Shown here: positions 35,601 through 46,071 of the stretch, one piece after another
Layout of the letters: the number at the start of each line of letters is the position of its first letter
Position numbering within the stretch: position 1 is the first letter of the stretch
NCBI GenBank assembly: GCA_025153445.1
Contig: JANZNS010000002.1
Coordinates: 124,001 to 188,000, forward strand
Direction: 5' to 3'
DNA: 64,000 nt
Source: Marinobacter sp. BGYM27
GTDB lineage: Bacteria > Pseudomonadota > Gammaproteobacteria > Pseudomonadales > Oleiphilaceae
The notes under the pieces: generated by a model
What the model saw: only the letters and a program-made list of their open reading frames with translations
Database searches by the model: none
Told to the model about the DNA's origin: nothing
Translations under genes and position numbers: made by a program

Positions 35601-36389
35601 ATGCTGAATGCCAAAGTAGTCAAATTGCCGGAAAACGCGCACCAGCACGAACACGAGCATCATCAGGTTGTGATCGGTTTGCAGGGTCACTCTGGCCTTG
35701 CGGGTGATGGCTGGGGTGTCGATCTGGGTACCCGGCGTGCCTGTCTGGTGCCGACCGCAACCCGGCACGACTTCTTTGGCAACGATGCCAACCATGTCCT
35801 GGTGATTGATCTGGATGCCCGGGCTCCGGCATTATCCAACCCGCTTCACAGTGAATATGATCGGCTGGCACCATTATTTGACCGGCCACTTCATCTGGAC
35901 ATGGATGAAAGGCTCCAGTGCCTGATTCATTTGTGTGCCTCAGAGCTGAATCAGGCTCCTGACAACCTTTCTCTCCATAATCATTTTGCCGCCGGCATCA
36001 TGCATTGTCTGTCCTCACGTCTGGTCGGCGACCAGGCATCGCGGAAAAAACGCCATTGTTTTAATGTTGAAACCATTCGACATTACGTCCGCAAAAACCT
36101 CCACAGAAAGATCACCATACGCGAGCTGGCGGCAGAATCCTGTCTCAGTGTCAGTCGCTTCCACGAAATATTCCGGGAAATGACCGGTATCAGCCCTCAC
36201 CAATACATTATCCAGGCTCGACTCGAGCGGGCCACCGATCTGATGGTGCAGTCTCGCAGTTCACTCGCCGATATCAGTTTCCGAACCGGTTTTTCCAGCC
36301 AGGGTGCGCTCACCAATGCGATGAAAAAGCACCGCGGTGTAACGCCATCTGCATTGCGCAAGCGTGACAGTCAGTCTGTTATGGTGTGA
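35601..36389 (+). CDS. AraC-family transcriptional regulator, probable proline-utilisation regulator
   Basis: 262 residues. The N-terminal part (1-140) is a cupin-type effector domain (HQHEHEHHQVVIGLQGHSGL). The C-terminal part (about 155-258) holds two helix-turn-helix motifs: ITIRELAAESCLSVSRFHEIF and LADISFRTGFSSQGALTNAMKK. It lies 161 bp upstream of putA on the same strand. Pseudomonas putA is activated by an AraC-type protein (PruR), and this PutA lacks its own DNA-binding domain, so proline-dependent control of putA is a reasonable inference. No terminator separates the two. Confidence 0.85.
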   Translation: MLNAKVVKLPENAHQHEHEHHQVVIGLQGHSGLAGDGWGVDLGTRRACLVPTATRHDFFGNDANHVLVIDLDARAPALSNPLHSEYDRLAPLFDRPLHLDMDERLQCLIHLCASELNQAPDNLSLHNHFAAGIMHCLSSRLVGDQASRKKRHCFNVETIRHYVRKNLHRKITIRELAAESCLSVSRFHEIFREMTGISPHQYIIQARLERATDLMVQSRSSLADISFRTGFSSQGALTNAMKKHRGVTPSALRKRDSQSVMV

Positions 36390-36469
36390 AAAAAGACATT
36401 TTTGTAAAACAATCGTAGATTTTTGCAAGCCTGTCGTCGGTTGCGCCACTAGATTAGCGGCATGACGGT

Positions 36470-36527
36470 TGAAATTTCACAATTGGTCATACGGTACGGC
36501 TCATGTGAACCATACTGGGTGAACCAT
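36470..36527. repeat. Palindrome and 9-bp direct repeats before putA
   Basis: TGAAATTTCA (36470-36479) is a perfect palindrome. GTGAACCAT occurs at 36505-36513 and again at 36519-36527, 14 bp apart on the same strand. The second copy ends 23 bp before the putA ATG. Direct half-sites are usual for AraC-type activators, though their spacing is more often about 21 bp. Candidate binding sites only. Confidence 0.45.
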
Positions 36528-36550
36528 TTTCTGCATTGGAGAGTTCGGTA

Positions 36551-39500
36551 ATGTTCAGCGCGAGCAAAATTCTGGATGCTGATTTTCAGAAGAACCCCAG
36601 GGAATATTTTTGGAAGGGTATCACCGAGAACTACGCTGTTGATGAGGCGGAATACCTGCAGGAACTGATTCCGCTGGCACAGAGTGATGCCGAGGAATAT
36701 CGTGACGTCACCGAGACTGCGACAGATCTGATCAAAAAGGTGCGGGCTCAGGATGACTCCATCCATATGATTGATGCCCTGTTGCAGGAGTACAGCCTCG
36801 ATACCCAGGAAGGTATTTTGCTGATGTGCCTCGCTGAAGCGCTGATGCGGATCCCCGACAAGTACACGGCTGACGCACTGATTCACGACAAGATGTCCGA
36901 TGCAGACTGGAAGAAGCATGTTGGCCGGAGTGAATCAACGCTGGTCAATGCCTCCACATGGGGGCTGATGCTGACCGGGCGTGTTGTGAAGATGGACAAG
37001 CGGCTTGATGGCTCGCCTTCCAATATCTGGAAGCGTCTGGTCAAGCGTTCCGGTGAACCGGTTATCCGCAGCGCGATGTATCAGGCCATGGCCATCATGG
37101 GTAAGCAGTTTGTGCTTGGTCGTGATATCAATGAAGCGCTGTCGAACGCCCGTAGTTATCGGGATCAGGGCTACACCTACTCGTTCGATATGCTGGGTGA
37201 AGCGGCGCTGACCACAGAAGATGCAGGCCGTTATCTGGCCGATTACCGCAATGCGATTGAAGCCGTTGGCAACGATCCCTATCCCGAGAGCAAGGCGCCG
37301 CGACCGTCTATCTCGATCAAACTGTCCGCGTTACACCCACGCTATGAAGTCGCTCAGGAAAAGCGCGTGCTTACCGAGCTCCATGACACCGTCGTTGAGT
37401 TGCTGCGCTTCGCCCGGGAAAAGAACGTCTCGATTACCATCGATGCTGAAGAGATGGATCGACTGGAGCTCTCGCTTCTGCTGTTCGAGAAAGTATTCAA
37501 ACATTCTGTTGTCGAAGGCTGGGACGGTTTCGGCTTGGTTATCCAAGCATACTCCAAGCGCGCGTTGCCGGTTCTTTGCTGGCTGGCGAAGCTGGGTAAG
37601 GAGCAGGGCAGAGAAATTCCTATCCGTTTGGTCAAAGGCGCTTACTGGGACACAGAGATCAAAATCTGCCAGCAACTGGGGCTTGAGAGTTACCCGGTGT
37701 TCACCCGCAAAGAGGCGACGGATACGTCCTACCTGGCCTGCCTGCGCTTCCTGTTAAGTGATTTCACCAAGGGCGCGATCTATCCGCAATTGGCGAGCCA
37801 TAACGCCCACACGGTTGCGTCGGTACTGGCCATGGCACGCAACAAGGGACGCAAGATTGAATTCCAGCGGCTGCACGGCATGGGGGATGCGCTCTATAAC
37901 ACGGTGCTCAACCAGCATGATATTCCGGTGCGTATTTACGCGCCGGTCGGCGCACACAAAGATCTGCTGCCCTATCTGGTAAGGCGTCTTCTTGAGAATG
38001 GCGCGAATTCCTCGTTCGTCCATCGTCTGGTTGATGCGCGAACCCCAATAGAGGATCTGGTTCAGAACCCGGTTCAGGACCTGCAGAAGCACAAGACATT
38101 GGCCAACAACCGTATTCCGCTGCCATCCCAGATATACGGTGCTGACCGTCGCAATTCCAAAGGGGTCAACTTACACGTTGAATCCCATCTGGACCCGCTC
38201 ATGCGTGCATTAAAAACCTGGGACAGTCATCAGTGGACGGCGGGCCCGGTCATCAACGGACAGAAGCGCACTGACGGCGAGAGCAAAACAGTGCATGCGC
38301 CCTTTGATCAGTCCCAGAAAGTCGGCAGTGTTTGTTGGGCGACCGAGGCCCACGCCAGGGAAGCGCTGGACGTTGCATCAGGCGCATTCAAGAGCTGGAA
38401 TGAAACACCGGTTGAAGAGCGGGCCCGTTGCCTCGAACGCTATGCAGACCTGATGGAGAAACACCTTGAGGAGCTGATGGCGATCTGTTCCCGTGAAGCA
38501 GGCAAGTCGCTTCAGGACGGCATCGACGAGGTCAGGGAAGCAGTGGATTTCTGTCGTTACTATGCCAATCAGGGTCGCCTGCGCTTCGCAGAAGCCATCA
38601 CGCTGCCAGGTCCTACCGGTGAAAGTAATGAACTCTACCTGGAAGGCCGTGGTGTTTTTGTCTGTATCAGCCCCTGGAACTTCCCGCTTGCCATCTACAC
38701 CGGTCAGATGATGGCGGCGCTGGTCGCCGGCAATACGGTGATCGCCAAGCCTGCGGAGCAGACCAGTCTATTGGCTCATAGGGCCTTCGAGCTGATGCTT
38801 GAAGCTGGCTTCCCGGGCAGCGCAGTGCAACTGTTGCCGGGCGATGGCGCCACTATTGGTGGTGCGTTGATGCCGGATAACCGGGTTGCCGGTGTCGCCT
38901 TTACCGGCTCGACCCAGACAGCCCATGTGATTAATCGTACGCTAGCCGATCGCGAAGGCTCAATTGTGCCGATGATTGCCGAAACCGGTGGTCAGAACGC
39001 CATGATTGTCGACAGCAGCGCTTTGCCAGAGCAGGTCGTGCGCGACGTTGTCCAGTCGGCATTTGCCAGCGCCGGGCAACGGTGTTCAGCCTTGCGTGTG
39101 CTCTATGTTCAGCGTGATGTGGCAGAGCGGATGGAAACGCTGCTGGCGGGCGCTATGGAAGAACTGGTGATTGGCGATCCGCGTCTTCACAGTACGGATG
39201 TCGGCCCGGTCATTGATGCCGGCGCCCAGTCGGGCTTGCAGGAGCATGTGGATGAGATGGAGAAATCAGCGCGTTTCATTGCCCGAGCGCCACTGCCAGC
39301 CGAATGCCAGAGGGGCTTCTTTATAGCACCTTCTGCCTACGGCATTGATAGCATCGCACAACTCAAGAAAGAGCACTTTGGCCCTATTCTTCACGTGGTG
39401 CGCTATGAAGCAGAAAAGCTCGACGACGTAATAGCCGAAATAAACGATGCGGGGTACGGCCTCACGTTGGGTATCCACAGTCGCAGTGAGACCACGGCGG

Positions 39501-39730
39501 CCTATATTGAGAAAAACGTCAAGGTGGGCAACGCCTACATCAACCGCAATCAGATTGGTGCTGTAGTGGGTGTTCAACCCTTCGGCGGACGTGGGCTGTC
39601 CGGAACCGGTCCCAAGGCTGGTGGCCCGCACTACCTGCTGCGGTTTGCGACAGAAAGAACCCGGACGATCAACACGACAGCCGTTGGGGGAAATGCTTCG
39701 CTGTTGTCGTTGGGTATCGAAGAGGTCTGA
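36551..39730 (+). CDS. putA: Bifunctional proline dehydrogenase / P5C dehydrogenase
   Basis: Oxidises proline to glutamate in two steps, feeding electrons to quinone through FAD and reducing NAD. 1059 residues. Helical N-terminal region, FAD-binding PRODH barrel (about 190-500; SISIKLSALHPRY, RLVKGAYWDTEIK, the substrate-binding end of the barrel) and aldehyde dehydrogenase domain (about 580-1030) with Glu in IAETGGQNAM and catalytic Cys in ASAGQRCSALRV. The ribbon-helix-helix repressor domain of enterobacterial PutA is absent, as in Pseudomonas. The start at 36551 has GGAG upstream and matches homologues. A strong terminator follows. Confidence 0.96.
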   Translation: MFSASKILDADFQKNPREYFWKGITENYAVDEAEYLQELIPLAQSDAEEYRDVTETATDLIKKVRAQDDSIHMIDALLQEYSLDTQEGILLMCLAEALMRIPDKYTADALIHDKMSDADWKKHVGRSESTLVNASTWGLMLTGRVVKMDKRLDGSPSNIWKRLVKRSGEPVIRSAMYQAMAIMGKQFVLGRDINEALSNARSYRDQGYTYSFDMLGEAALTTEDAGRYLADYRNAIEAVGNDPYPESKAPRPSISIKLSALHPRYEVAQEKRVLTELHDTVVELLRFAREKNVSITIDAEEMDRLELSLLLFEKVFKHSVVEGWDGFGLVIQAYSKRALPVLCWLAKLGKEQGREIPIRLVKGAYWDTEIKICQQLGLESYPVFTRKEATDTSYLACLRFLLSDFTKGAIYPQLASHNAHTVASVLAMARNKGRKIEFQRLHGMGDALYNTVLNQHDIPVRIYAPVGAHKDLLPYLVRRLLENGANSSFVHRLVDARTPIEDLVQNPVQDLQKHKTLANNRIPLPSQIYGADRRNSKGVNLHVESHLDPLMRALKTWDSHQWTAGPVINGQKRTDGESKTVHAPFDQSQKVGSVCWATEAHAREALDVASGAFKSWNETPVEERARCLERYADLMEKHLEELMAICSREAGKSLQDGIDEVREAVDFCRYYANQGRLRFAEAITLPGPTGESNELYLEGRGVFVCISPWNFPLAIYTGQMMAALVAGNTVIAKPAEQTSLLAHRAFELMLEAGFPGSAVQLLPGDGATIGGALMPDNRVAGVAFTGSTQTAHVINRTLADREGSIVPMIAETGGQNAMIVDSSALPEQVVRDVVQSAFASAGQRCSALRVLYVQRDVAERMETLLAGAMEELVIGDPRLHSTDVGPVIDAGAQSGLQEHVDEMEKSARFIARAPLPAECQRGFFIAPSAYGIDSIAQLKKEHFGPILHVVRYEAEKLDDVIAEINDAGYGLTLGIHSRSETTAAYIEKNVKVGNAYINRNQIGAVVGVQPFGGRGLSGTGPKAGGPHYLLRFATERTRTINTTAVGGNASLLSLGIEEV

Positions 39731-39784
39731 AGCGACAACTTCAGGCAAAACCATAGGCCAGAACATTGCAGGTCTGGCAAAAAG

Positions 39785-39809
39785 GGGGCGCTTAGGGCGC
39801 CCCTTTTTT
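39785..39809 (+). terminator. Rho-independent terminator after putA
   Basis: GGGGCGC (39785-39791) and GCGCCCC (39797-39803) with a 5-nt loop and six T. The remaining 200 bp up to the next gene hold its promoter region and nothing else I can name. Confidence 0.9.
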
Positions 39810-40008
39810 GTGTCCGGAGTGACGGTGAGGTGGTTTATTGTTGTTCGGGGCAGCTGCGATTGCTCGCGACCCCGCCGTTGACGCCTGTTCCAGCAAATGA
39901 GAACCACACATCAGAGCGCGGCCCGGCACATTGCTAAAATGCAACTGGTTTTGACGAATGGCGCTTTATAAAATAAATAAGAAACAATACTTTAGGGACG
40001 ATGACACG

Positions 40009-40572
40009 ATGAAAAAACTAACCTCTGCATTTTTGCTTTCAATGACACTCGCCGCACCGGTTTCTGCCGTAACCATCGAAGGTGTGGATATGCCTAACCA
40101 AATGAAGGCAGACGGCTCTGAACTGGTGCTGAATGGCGCAGGCGTACGCTCCAAGTGGTTTATTGATCTCTACGTTGGCGGCCTCTACGTGTCACACGTG
40201 GGCTCTGATCCAAAGGCGATTGTTGCTGCTGATGAGCCCCAGGCCATTCGCCTGCATATTATCTCTGGCATGATCACCAGCGATAAGATGACCTCCGCCA
40301 CACTGGAGGGCTTTGATGCGTCAACGGGCGGCAACACTGCACCGATTCAGGCCGAGATCGACGAGTTTATGGGCGTGTTCAAAGACGAAATCAAGGAAGG
40401 TGACGTTTTTGATCTGGTCTACCTGCCGGGTGAAGGTGTGAAGGTGTCCAAGAATGGTAACGCCCGGGATACGATTTCTGGTATCGACTTCAAAAAGGCG
40501 CTGTTCGGCATCTGGCTGTCTGACGAGCCGGCTCAGGAAGATCTGAAGGCCGCCATGCTCGGTAAGGACTAA
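40009..40572 (+). CDS. Secreted chalcone isomerase-like protein
   Basis: 187 residues: a signal peptide (MKKLTSAFLLSMTLAAPVSA) followed by a chalcone-isomerase-like domain (GVRSKWFIDLYVGGLYV; DDxxx-type fatty-acid-binding fold). Bacterial members of this family do not make flavonoids; their function is unknown, with lipid or fatty-acid binding suspected from fold. ATG 40009 was chosen because the signal peptide starts there and AGGGA lies 10 nt upstream; an upstream in-frame ATG at 39958 would mask the signal peptide. A single-gene unit bounded by terminators on both sides. Confidence 0.88.
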   Translation: MKKLTSAFLLSMTLAAPVSAVTIEGVDMPNQMKADGSELVLNGAGVRSKWFIDLYVGGLYVSHVGSDPKAIVAADEPQAIRLHIISGMITSDKMTSATLEGFDASTGGNTAPIQAEIDEFMGVFKDEIKEGDVFDLVYLPGEGVKVSKNGNARDTISGIDFKKALFGIWLSDEPAQEDLKAAMLGKD

Positions 40573-40599
40573 GCATCTGCCTCTATTGGGGGCAAGTCG

Positions 40600-40631
40600 A
40601 AAAAAGGGAGGCAACATCGCCTCCCTTTTTT
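40600..40631. terminator. Bidirectional terminator between the CHI-like gene and nth
   Basis: GGGAGGC-aacatc-GCCTCCC (40606-40625) flanked by six A and six T; serves both convergent transcripts, the right one being the rnf-nth unit. Confidence 0.93.
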
Positions 40632-40681
40632 GTGTCTGGGATCCGGCCCCGTTGGTCCGCAGACTAGTCCTCTCCCTGGGT

Positions 40682-41323
40682 TTACTCCAGATAGTCTCGC
40701 TTCTGTTTGAATTCGCACAGATCTTCGATCGGGCAGATGCCGCATTTTGGCTTTCTCGCCACGCAGACATAGCGCCCATGCAGAATCAGCCAATGATGGG
40801 CATCCTGCAGGTAGTCCTTGGGCACCAGCCGCACCAATCGTTGCTCTACCTCGACAACATTCTTGCCCGGCGCGATACCTGTGCGGTTGGATACGCGAAA
40901 GATATGAGTATCCACCGCCATGGTGGGTTGGCCAAACGCAGTGTTCAGGACCACATTGGCGGTTTTTCGGCCCACGCCGGGGAGGGCTTCGAGTGCTTCC
41001 CGCGTGTCCGGCACAATACTGTCGTGCTGTTCGACCAGTATTCGGCAGGTCTTGATCACGTTCTCGGCCTTGCTGTTGAACAGGCCGATGGTTTTGATGT
41101 ATTCCTTCAGCCCGTCCACGCCCAGCGCCAGAATCGCAGCTGGCGTATTGGCGACCGGGTAAAGCCGGGCGGTTGCCTTGTTGACGCCGACATCAGTGGC
41201 CTGTGCCGAGAGGATAACGGCGATCAGCAGTTCGAACGGCGAACTGTATACCAGTTCGGTGGTGGGGTTGGGGTTGGCAGCCCTGAGGCGTTCAAAAATG
41301 GCCGTTCGTTTTTGCTTGTTCAT
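40682..41323 (-). CDS. nth: Endonuclease III
   Basis: DNA glycosylase/AP lyase for oxidised pyrimidines. 213 residues with E. coli numbering of the active site: helix-hairpin-helix LPGVGRKTANV, Lys120 and Asp138 (AVDTHIFRV). Four Cys near the C terminus (C-x6-C-x2-C-x5-C within CVARKPKCGICPIEDLC) bind the [4Fe-4S] cluster. It is the last gene of the metG-side rnfABCDGE-nth series, 29 bp after rnfE; the linkage of nth with rnf/rsx is widely conserved. Confidence 0.97.
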   Translation of the reverse strand: MNKQKRTAIFERLRAANPNPTTELVYSSPFELLIAVILSAQATDVGVNKATARLYPVANTPAAILALGVDGLKEYIKTIGLFNSKAENVIKTCRILVEQHDSIVPDTREALEALPGVGRKTANVVLNTAFGQPTMAVDTHIFRVSNRTGIAPGKNVVEVEQRLVRLVPKDYLQDAHHWLILHGRYVCVARKPKCGICPIEDLCEFKQKRDYLE

Positions 41324-41352
41324 AACATTCTCTGACGGTCAGGGATTCGTGA

Positions 41353-42069
41353 TCAGGAAACGGAACCGGTGACACGCACGCGTTTGCTGCCAGCGATCGT
41401 GGGCTCGACAATCCGCGCGTCACGGCGCTTTTTGATCTGACCATCAATAGCGTTTTTAAGTGCGATGATAAAGCCAAGCCCGACGAACGCACCGGGTGGC
41501 AAAACCATAAACAGCACGTTTGCGTAATTATCGAACACATGCAGGGTCCAATCAGCCGCCGCCGGACCGAAGATCAGATTCATATTGGTGAACAGGGTGC
41601 CCTGGCCGATCAGCTCCCGCATCCCGCCCAGAACGATCAGTACCAGCAAAAAGCCGATTCCCATCATCAGCCCATCAAGCACTGAGGGCAGTACGCTGTT
41701 TCGGGCAGCGAATGCGTCAGCACGCCCGAGAATTGCACAGTTGGTGACGATCAGCGGAATAAAAATGCCAAGGATTTCGTAAAGCTCGTAAGTAAACGCC
41801 TGCATCAGTAATTCCGCGCAGGTGACGAAAGACGCAATAATCATCACAAACGCCGGCAAGCGGACAGAATCGGGCACGAAATTGCGAATCAGTGATACCG
41901 ACAGATTGGAGCCAACCAACACCAGCAAGGTTGCCACACCCAGACCGATTGCATTGACCACCGTGCCGGTGACAGCAAGCAGGGGGCAAAGACCGAGCAC
42001 CTGAACCAGCGCCGGGTTGTTGACCCAAAGCCCGTCCTTGATGATTTCCAATGAAGTCTTGGTGGCCAT
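41353..42069 (-). CDS. rnfE: Rnf complex subunit RnfE
   Basis: Integral membrane subunit of the ion-pumping ferredoxin:NAD oxidoreductase (or SoxR-reducing Rsx complex). 238 residues with six membrane segments. Typical stretches are [19 protein letters not shown] and [20 protein letters not shown], each with a Cys that ligates the shared iron-sulfur site with RnfA. RnfA and RnfE are homologous and sit with inverted topology. It starts 2 bp after the rnfG stop. Confidence 0.96.
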   Translation of the reverse strand: MATKTSLEIIKDGLWVNNPALVQVLGLCPLLAVTGTVVNAIGLGVATLLVLVGSNLSVSLIRNFVPDSVRLPAFVMIIASFVTCAELLMQAFTYELYEILGIFIPLIVTNCAILGRADAFAARNSVLPSVLDGLMMGIGFLLVLIVLGGMRELIGQGTLFTNMNLIFGPAAADWTLHVFDNYANVLFMVLPPGAFVGLGFIIALKNAIDGQIKKRRDARIVEPTIAGSKRVRVTGSVS

Positions 42070-42071
42070 AA

Positions 42072-42740
42072 TCAGTGATCCTCAACCGGCTGTTTGGAGG
42101 CCGGGGTGTTGAGTAGCTTGCGCCGATGCTCGTCGAAGTAGACAAGAGCGCCGTGAACGGCTCTTACAACGGCTCTTGGCGTGATGGTAGCACCGGTAAA
42201 CTGGTCGAACTCACCGCCATCCTTGGCTACCGCCCACTGTTCGTCTTGCACATTCTTGAGTGATTTTCCGTCGAAACTGTAAACCCAATTCGACTTCTTG
42301 AGTTCTACCTTGTCGCCAAGGCCTGGTGTTTCCTTGTGTTGGGTGACGCGCACGCCGAGCACCTCGCCCCGGCTACTGATGCCTACCAGTAAACGGATGG
42401 GGCCGGAGTATCCATTTGGCGCGACTGCTGGAAGGATAATGCCGGTAATGTCGCCATCTTCCCGTGCGAGGTGCGCGACCGCTGCAGACTTGAGGCCCAG
42501 GTCTTCCGCCGGTCCCACGTCCACCGTATCGGACAGCAGATCATTGTCGTGCAGATCGGCAGGGATAATTTCGAGTAAGGCACTGGCTTCGGCTTTACGG
42601 ACCTGGTCTGCAATGCGGTTTTTGGTGATCGCATGGGTGAGGGCGATTGTGCCGGCCGTAATGACGGCAAACAGTGCCAGCCCGATAGCGTTGCGGGCAA
42701 TGGATTGTCCAATGGGAGCCGTAATGAGGGCCATAGTCAC
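42072..42740 (-). CDS. rnfG: Rnf complex FMN subunit RnfG
   Basis: 222 residues with one N-terminal membrane helix (about 14-35) and a periplasmic flavin domain. The covalent FMN site is the Thr in [12 protein letters not shown], the SGA(T/S)-type motif with T in place of S at its first position. The stretch [12 protein letters not shown] is also diagnostic. It overlaps or abuts its neighbours within the rnf operon. Confidence 0.95.
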   Translation of the reverse strand: MTMALITAPIGQSIARNAIGLALFAVITAGTIALTHAITKNRIADQVRKAEASALLEIIPADLHDNDLLSDTVDVGPAEDLGLKSAAVAHLAREDGDITGIILPAVAPNGYSGPIRLLVGISSRGEVLGVRVTQHKETPGLGDKVELKKSNWVYSFDGKSLKNVQDEQWAVAKDGGEFDQFTGATITPRAVVRAVHGALVYFDEHRRKLLNTPASKQPVEDH

Positions 42741-42745
42741 GCCTT

Positions 42746-43789
42746 TCAGGAATCGCTGGTTTTAATGCGTCGCGAACGTTTGTGTCCGTAAGTACGGGGC
42801 TGTGTGTAGTAGTCGATGAAAGGAACGGCAAAGTTCATCAACAGCACGGCAAAAGCGACCGCATCAGGGTAGTTACCCCATGCTCGAATGATATACAGCA
42901 GCACACCAATTCCGGCGCCGTAGACCAGCTTGCCCTTGTGGCTGGTTGCTGCTGATACGGGGTCCGTCGCGATGAAAAACGCGCCCAGCATTGTTGCGCC
43001 AGAAAGCAGGTGAACGGATAGGGGCGTGTACCGGTCCGGGTCCCAACCGAACGCCAGGCTCATCACGCTCAGCGCTGCGAGCATACTGACCGGGATATGC
43101 CAACTGATAATCCGGCGAACAACAAGCACAATGCCGCCGGCGAGAAAGGCCAGGTTGACCCATTCCCAGCCCCGGGCAACAAAGTCGCCGAATGCCGGGT
43201 GTTGCAACACTTCGCTAGACAATGCAGCGCCGATATCGTGTTTGTACACATCAAGCGGGGTTGCCATGGTGTAGCCATCAATCACCGGAGCATTGCCAAA
43301 AATAATCTGCAGTGTCTCGATGAATCCCGGAGTCGCGCTGCCGTATCCGGTCGGACTCGACCAGGTGGTGGTCATGGCGACCGGGAATGAGATCAAAACC
43401 AGGGCATAGCCCACCATAGCGGGATTGAACGGATTAGACCCGAGCCCGCCATAAAGTTGTTTGGCGAGAATGATCGCAACAACCACGGCCACTGCACAGA
43501 CCCACCAGGGGGCGAGCGGCGGCAGCGCGAGGCCCAATAACAAACCTGTTACCGCCGCGGTGTTGTCTTTGATGAAGAAGGCGACCGGCCGCTGCCGCAG
43601 CTTTAATATCGCGGCCTCGGTGGCAATGGCGATAGCGACACACAGCGCCGTGTTGATCAGGTTCCCCCAGCCGAAGAAAACGGTTTGCATCAACAGGCCT
43701 GGCAGCGTGCACAGGATAACCCACAGCATGACCCGCGATGTTTTATTGGGCCCTCGGGTGTGGGGGGATGACAGTCTGAGAAAAGCCAT
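42746..43789 (-). CDS. rnfD: Rnf complex membrane subunit RnfD
   Basis: 347 residues, about nine membrane segments, related to NqrB. The covalent flavin site lies in [18 protein letters not shown]. The start [19 protein letters not shown] is typical. It is placed between rnfC (23 bp upstream) and rnfG (5 bp downstream), the standard ABCDGE order. Confidence 0.96.
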   Translation of the reverse strand: MAFLRLSSPHTRGPNKTSRVMLWVILCTLPGLLMQTVFFGWGNLINTALCVAIAIATEAAILKLRQRPVAFFIKDNTAAVTGLLLGLALPPLAPWWVCAVAVVVAIILAKQLYGGLGSNPFNPAMVGYALVLISFPVAMTTTWSSPTGYGSATPGFIETLQIIFGNAPVIDGYTMATPLDVYKHDIGAALSSEVLQHPAFGDFVARGWEWVNLAFLAGGIVLVVRRIISWHIPVSMLAALSVMSLAFGWDPDRYTPLSVHLLSGATMLGAFFIATDPVSAATSHKGKLVYGAGIGVLLYIIRAWGNYPDAVAFAVLLMNFAVPFIDYYTQPRTYGHKRSRRIKTSDS

Positions 43790-43812
43790 GAAAATATCTC
43801 GTTTAAGCCACG

Positions 43813-46071
43813 TCAGGCTGATGTTGATGATGGGTTGCGGGCATCATCCAGTGCTGCCTGGGCGCGGGCGACGCGGTCATGATTCTTGGCCACGGCACGG
43901 GTCAGTTTGTCGACGTTGTCGTTTCCGTTGGCAGTTGCTTCGTCGAGCATGGCTTGCATATTGTCCAGTTTCGCCTGAGCTTTCGTCAGGGCGTCTTCGA
44001 GTTCGGCCATCTCAACCGCAGGCACGCTTTCCTGCTTCGAATTTGCTTCGGGCGCTGAGGCGTTGTTGAGTTCCCTCTCTGAGAGGGCCGCTTCGGCGAC
44101 TGCAACCCGTTGCTTGTTTTTGCTAACCGCCCGCTCCAGTTTCTCGATATTGTCAGCACCCTGCTGACGGGCTTCGTCGAGCATTGATTGCATGGTATCG
44201 AGTTTATTGCGCGCTTTTTCGAGGTTGGTTCGCAATGTCTCCAGTGGCACTTCATCAGCGGTATCGGTTGGCGATTCCGCTACAGTTTCGGCTGTCGGAT
44301 TCGCCTTGCTGGCATCGTCCAGCGCCTGTTGGGCTGCATCGACGCGTTGCTGGTTCTTGGTCACAGCGCGGGCCAGTTTTTCTGTATCAGCACCTTGCGC
44401 TTCGGCATCTTTCAGCAGGCCTTGCATGGTGTTGAGCTTGGCTTTCGCTTTAGTGAGATTGGTTTCCAGCTCGTCCAATGAAGGCGCAGCTGGTGCATGG
44501 CTGACAGCTGTTTCGGGCTTGCTTTCAGTTGCACTGGCATTTTTTCGCGCCAGCGCGGCCTGCACTGCCGCGCTGGCAGACTGCCGGCCTGTATTCGGCG
44601 TGTCGGCAGCCTGCGCCCGTTTTTCCGCCTGGGCTTGCGCGGCTGCCTCGGCTCTTGCTTTACGCTTGGCTTCTTTCTCGGCCTGATCGCGTTCCAGCCT
44701 GGCCTGACGCGCTTCAAATCGTTCTCTGGCTCGATCGGATTTGGCTTGTTCCTCCCGCTGCTTGCGAATCTCGCCCTTGGAGTAGCGGTAGTACTGCACC
44801 AGAGGAATTGAGCTTGGGCACACGTAGGAGCATGCGCCGCACTCGATACAATCAAAAAGATTGTGCTGCTCGGCTTTGCCGAATTCCTGTGATTGAGAGA
44901 ACCAGAACAACTGCTGTGGCAGCAATTCCATCGGACAACTGTCCGCGCACATGCTGCAACGGATACAGGGCTGGGCCGGAGGTGGCGCCGGGAACTCCCG
45001 GGGAGAACCCGCGATCACGCAGTTGGTGGTCTTGATGACCGGCACGTCCGGGTTGTCCAGAGTAAAGCCCATCATCGGCCCGCCAAGGATAAGGCGCTCG
45101 GTGCGCGCCGGATCAAAGCCGTACTGGTCGAGCAGGAACCCGATCGGGGTGCCGATAAGACTCTCGACGTTGGTTTGTTGCTCGAGGCCCTCGCCGGTCA
45201 AGGTGGTGATTCTGGAAATCAGCGGCTCGCCATGTCTGATCGCCCGGTAGACAGCGGCCGCCGTGCCGACGTTCTGGCACATGACGCCGATATCTGCCGG
45301 AATACCCTGATAGGGTACTTCCAGCCCGGTGAGAATCTGGATCAGCTGTTTTTCACCGCCCGAAGGATATTTGGTGGGAATGACGACCACTTCAATTCGA
45401 GTGCCTTCAACGGCGGCTCGCAAGGCGGCAATCGCCTCGGGCTTGTTGTCCTCGATGCCGATGATGCACTCTTCCGGCTCCAGGATGTACGCCATGATCT
45501 CGAGGCCGCCGACCACTTCCCGGGCCCGGGTCCGCATCAGCATATCGTCAGCGGTGATGTAGGGCTCGCATTCGGCGCCGTTGAGGATCAGCGTTCGCAC
45601 CTTGTCATCGACTGGCGGGTGCAGTTTGATTTCCGTCGGGAAGCCGGCACCTCCCATACCTGCAATGCCGGCATTGCGGATCAATCTGAGCAGCGCTGGC
45701 GCATCGAGTTCATGGTAATCGTCAACCGGTTGGCGCTCTGCCCAGCTATCGGTTCCGTCCGGCCGAATCACCACGCACCAGTCCGTCATCCCGGATGGAT
45801 GAGGCACGGCATGCGGGGTGATCGCGTCAATGGTGCCGGAGGTAGGGGCATGCACGGCGACGCTAAGGCGTCCCTCGGGAGCAGCGAGAAGCTGGCCTTT
45901 CAGTACCCGGTCTCCGGGCTCAACATTGACCTGTGCCGCCGCACCGATATGTTGCTGGAGAGGCACATAAAGTTTCTCTGGCAGTGGTGGAACCTGTATA
46001 CCGTTGCCGGTTGACTGGTGTTTGTTCTCTTCGGGGTGGATGCCACCGGGGAAGTCCCAAAGCTTGCGCAT
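43813..46071 (-). CDS. rnfC: Rnf complex iron-sulfur/NADH subunit RnfC
   Basis: 752 residues. The N-terminal part (1-360) is the NuoF-like NADH/FMN-binding region, with [19 protein letters not shown] at the start and [11 protein letters not shown]. Two [4Fe-4S] motifs follow near 367 ([12 protein letters not shown]) and 407 ([12 protein letters not shown]). The C-terminal 300 residues are a Lys/Ala/Glu-rich helix plus three copies of a 58-residue coiled-coil repeat. ATG 46071 overlaps the rnfB stop by one base (TGATG), which sets the start; an earlier in-frame ATG at 46146 is inside rnfB. Confidence 0.96.
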   Translation of the reverse strand: MRKLWDFPGGIHPEENKHQSTGNGIQVPPLPEKLYVPLQQHIGAAAQVNVEPGDRVLKGQLLAAPEGRLSVAVHAPTSGTIDAITPHAVPHPSGMTDWCVVIRPDGTDSWAERQPVDDYHELDAPALLRLIRNAGIAGMGGAGFPTEIKLHPPVDDKVRTLILNGAECEPYITADDMLMRTRAREVVGGLEIMAYILEPEECIIGIEDNKPEAIAALRAAVEGTRIEVVVIPTKYPSGGEKQLIQILTGLEVPYQGIPADIGVMCQNVGTAAAVYRAIRHGEPLISRITTLTGEGLEQQTNVESLIGTPIGFLLDQYGFDPARTERLILGGPMMGFTLDNPDVPVIKTTNCVIAGSPREFPAPPPAQPCIRCSMCADSCPMELLPQQLFWFSQSQEFGKAEQHNLFDCIECGACSYVCPSSIPLVQYYRYSKGEIRKQREEQAKSDRARERFEARQARLERDQAEKEAKRKARAEAAAQAQAEKRAQAADTPNTGRQSASAAVQAALARKNASATESKPETAVSHAPAAPSLDELETNLTKAKAKLNTMQGLLKDAEAQGADTEKLARAVTKNQQRVDAAQQALDDASKANPTAETVAESPTDTADEVPLETLRTNLEKARNKLDTMQSMLDEARQQGADNIEKLERAVSKNKQRVAVAEAALSERELNNASAPEANSKQESVPAVEMAELEDALTKAQAKLDNMQAMLDEATANGNDNVDKLTRAVAKNHDRVARAQAALDDARNPSSTSA
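43840..44485 (-). repeat. Three coiled-coil repeats in the RnfC C terminus
   Basis: Residues about 529-587, 607-664 and 685-744 of RnfC repeat the pattern L-x-x-x-L-x-K-A-x-x-K-L-x-x-M-Q, then EKLxRAVxKNxxRVxxAxxAL. The copies differ at many positions. Similar repeats are known at the end of enterobacterial RnfC, where copy number varies. Confidence 0.85.

Noticed and set aside
44184..45035. Long plus-strand frames opposite rnfC.
   Set aside because: Shadows of the repetitive RnfC tail and cysteine region; no ribosome-binding sites or known domains.
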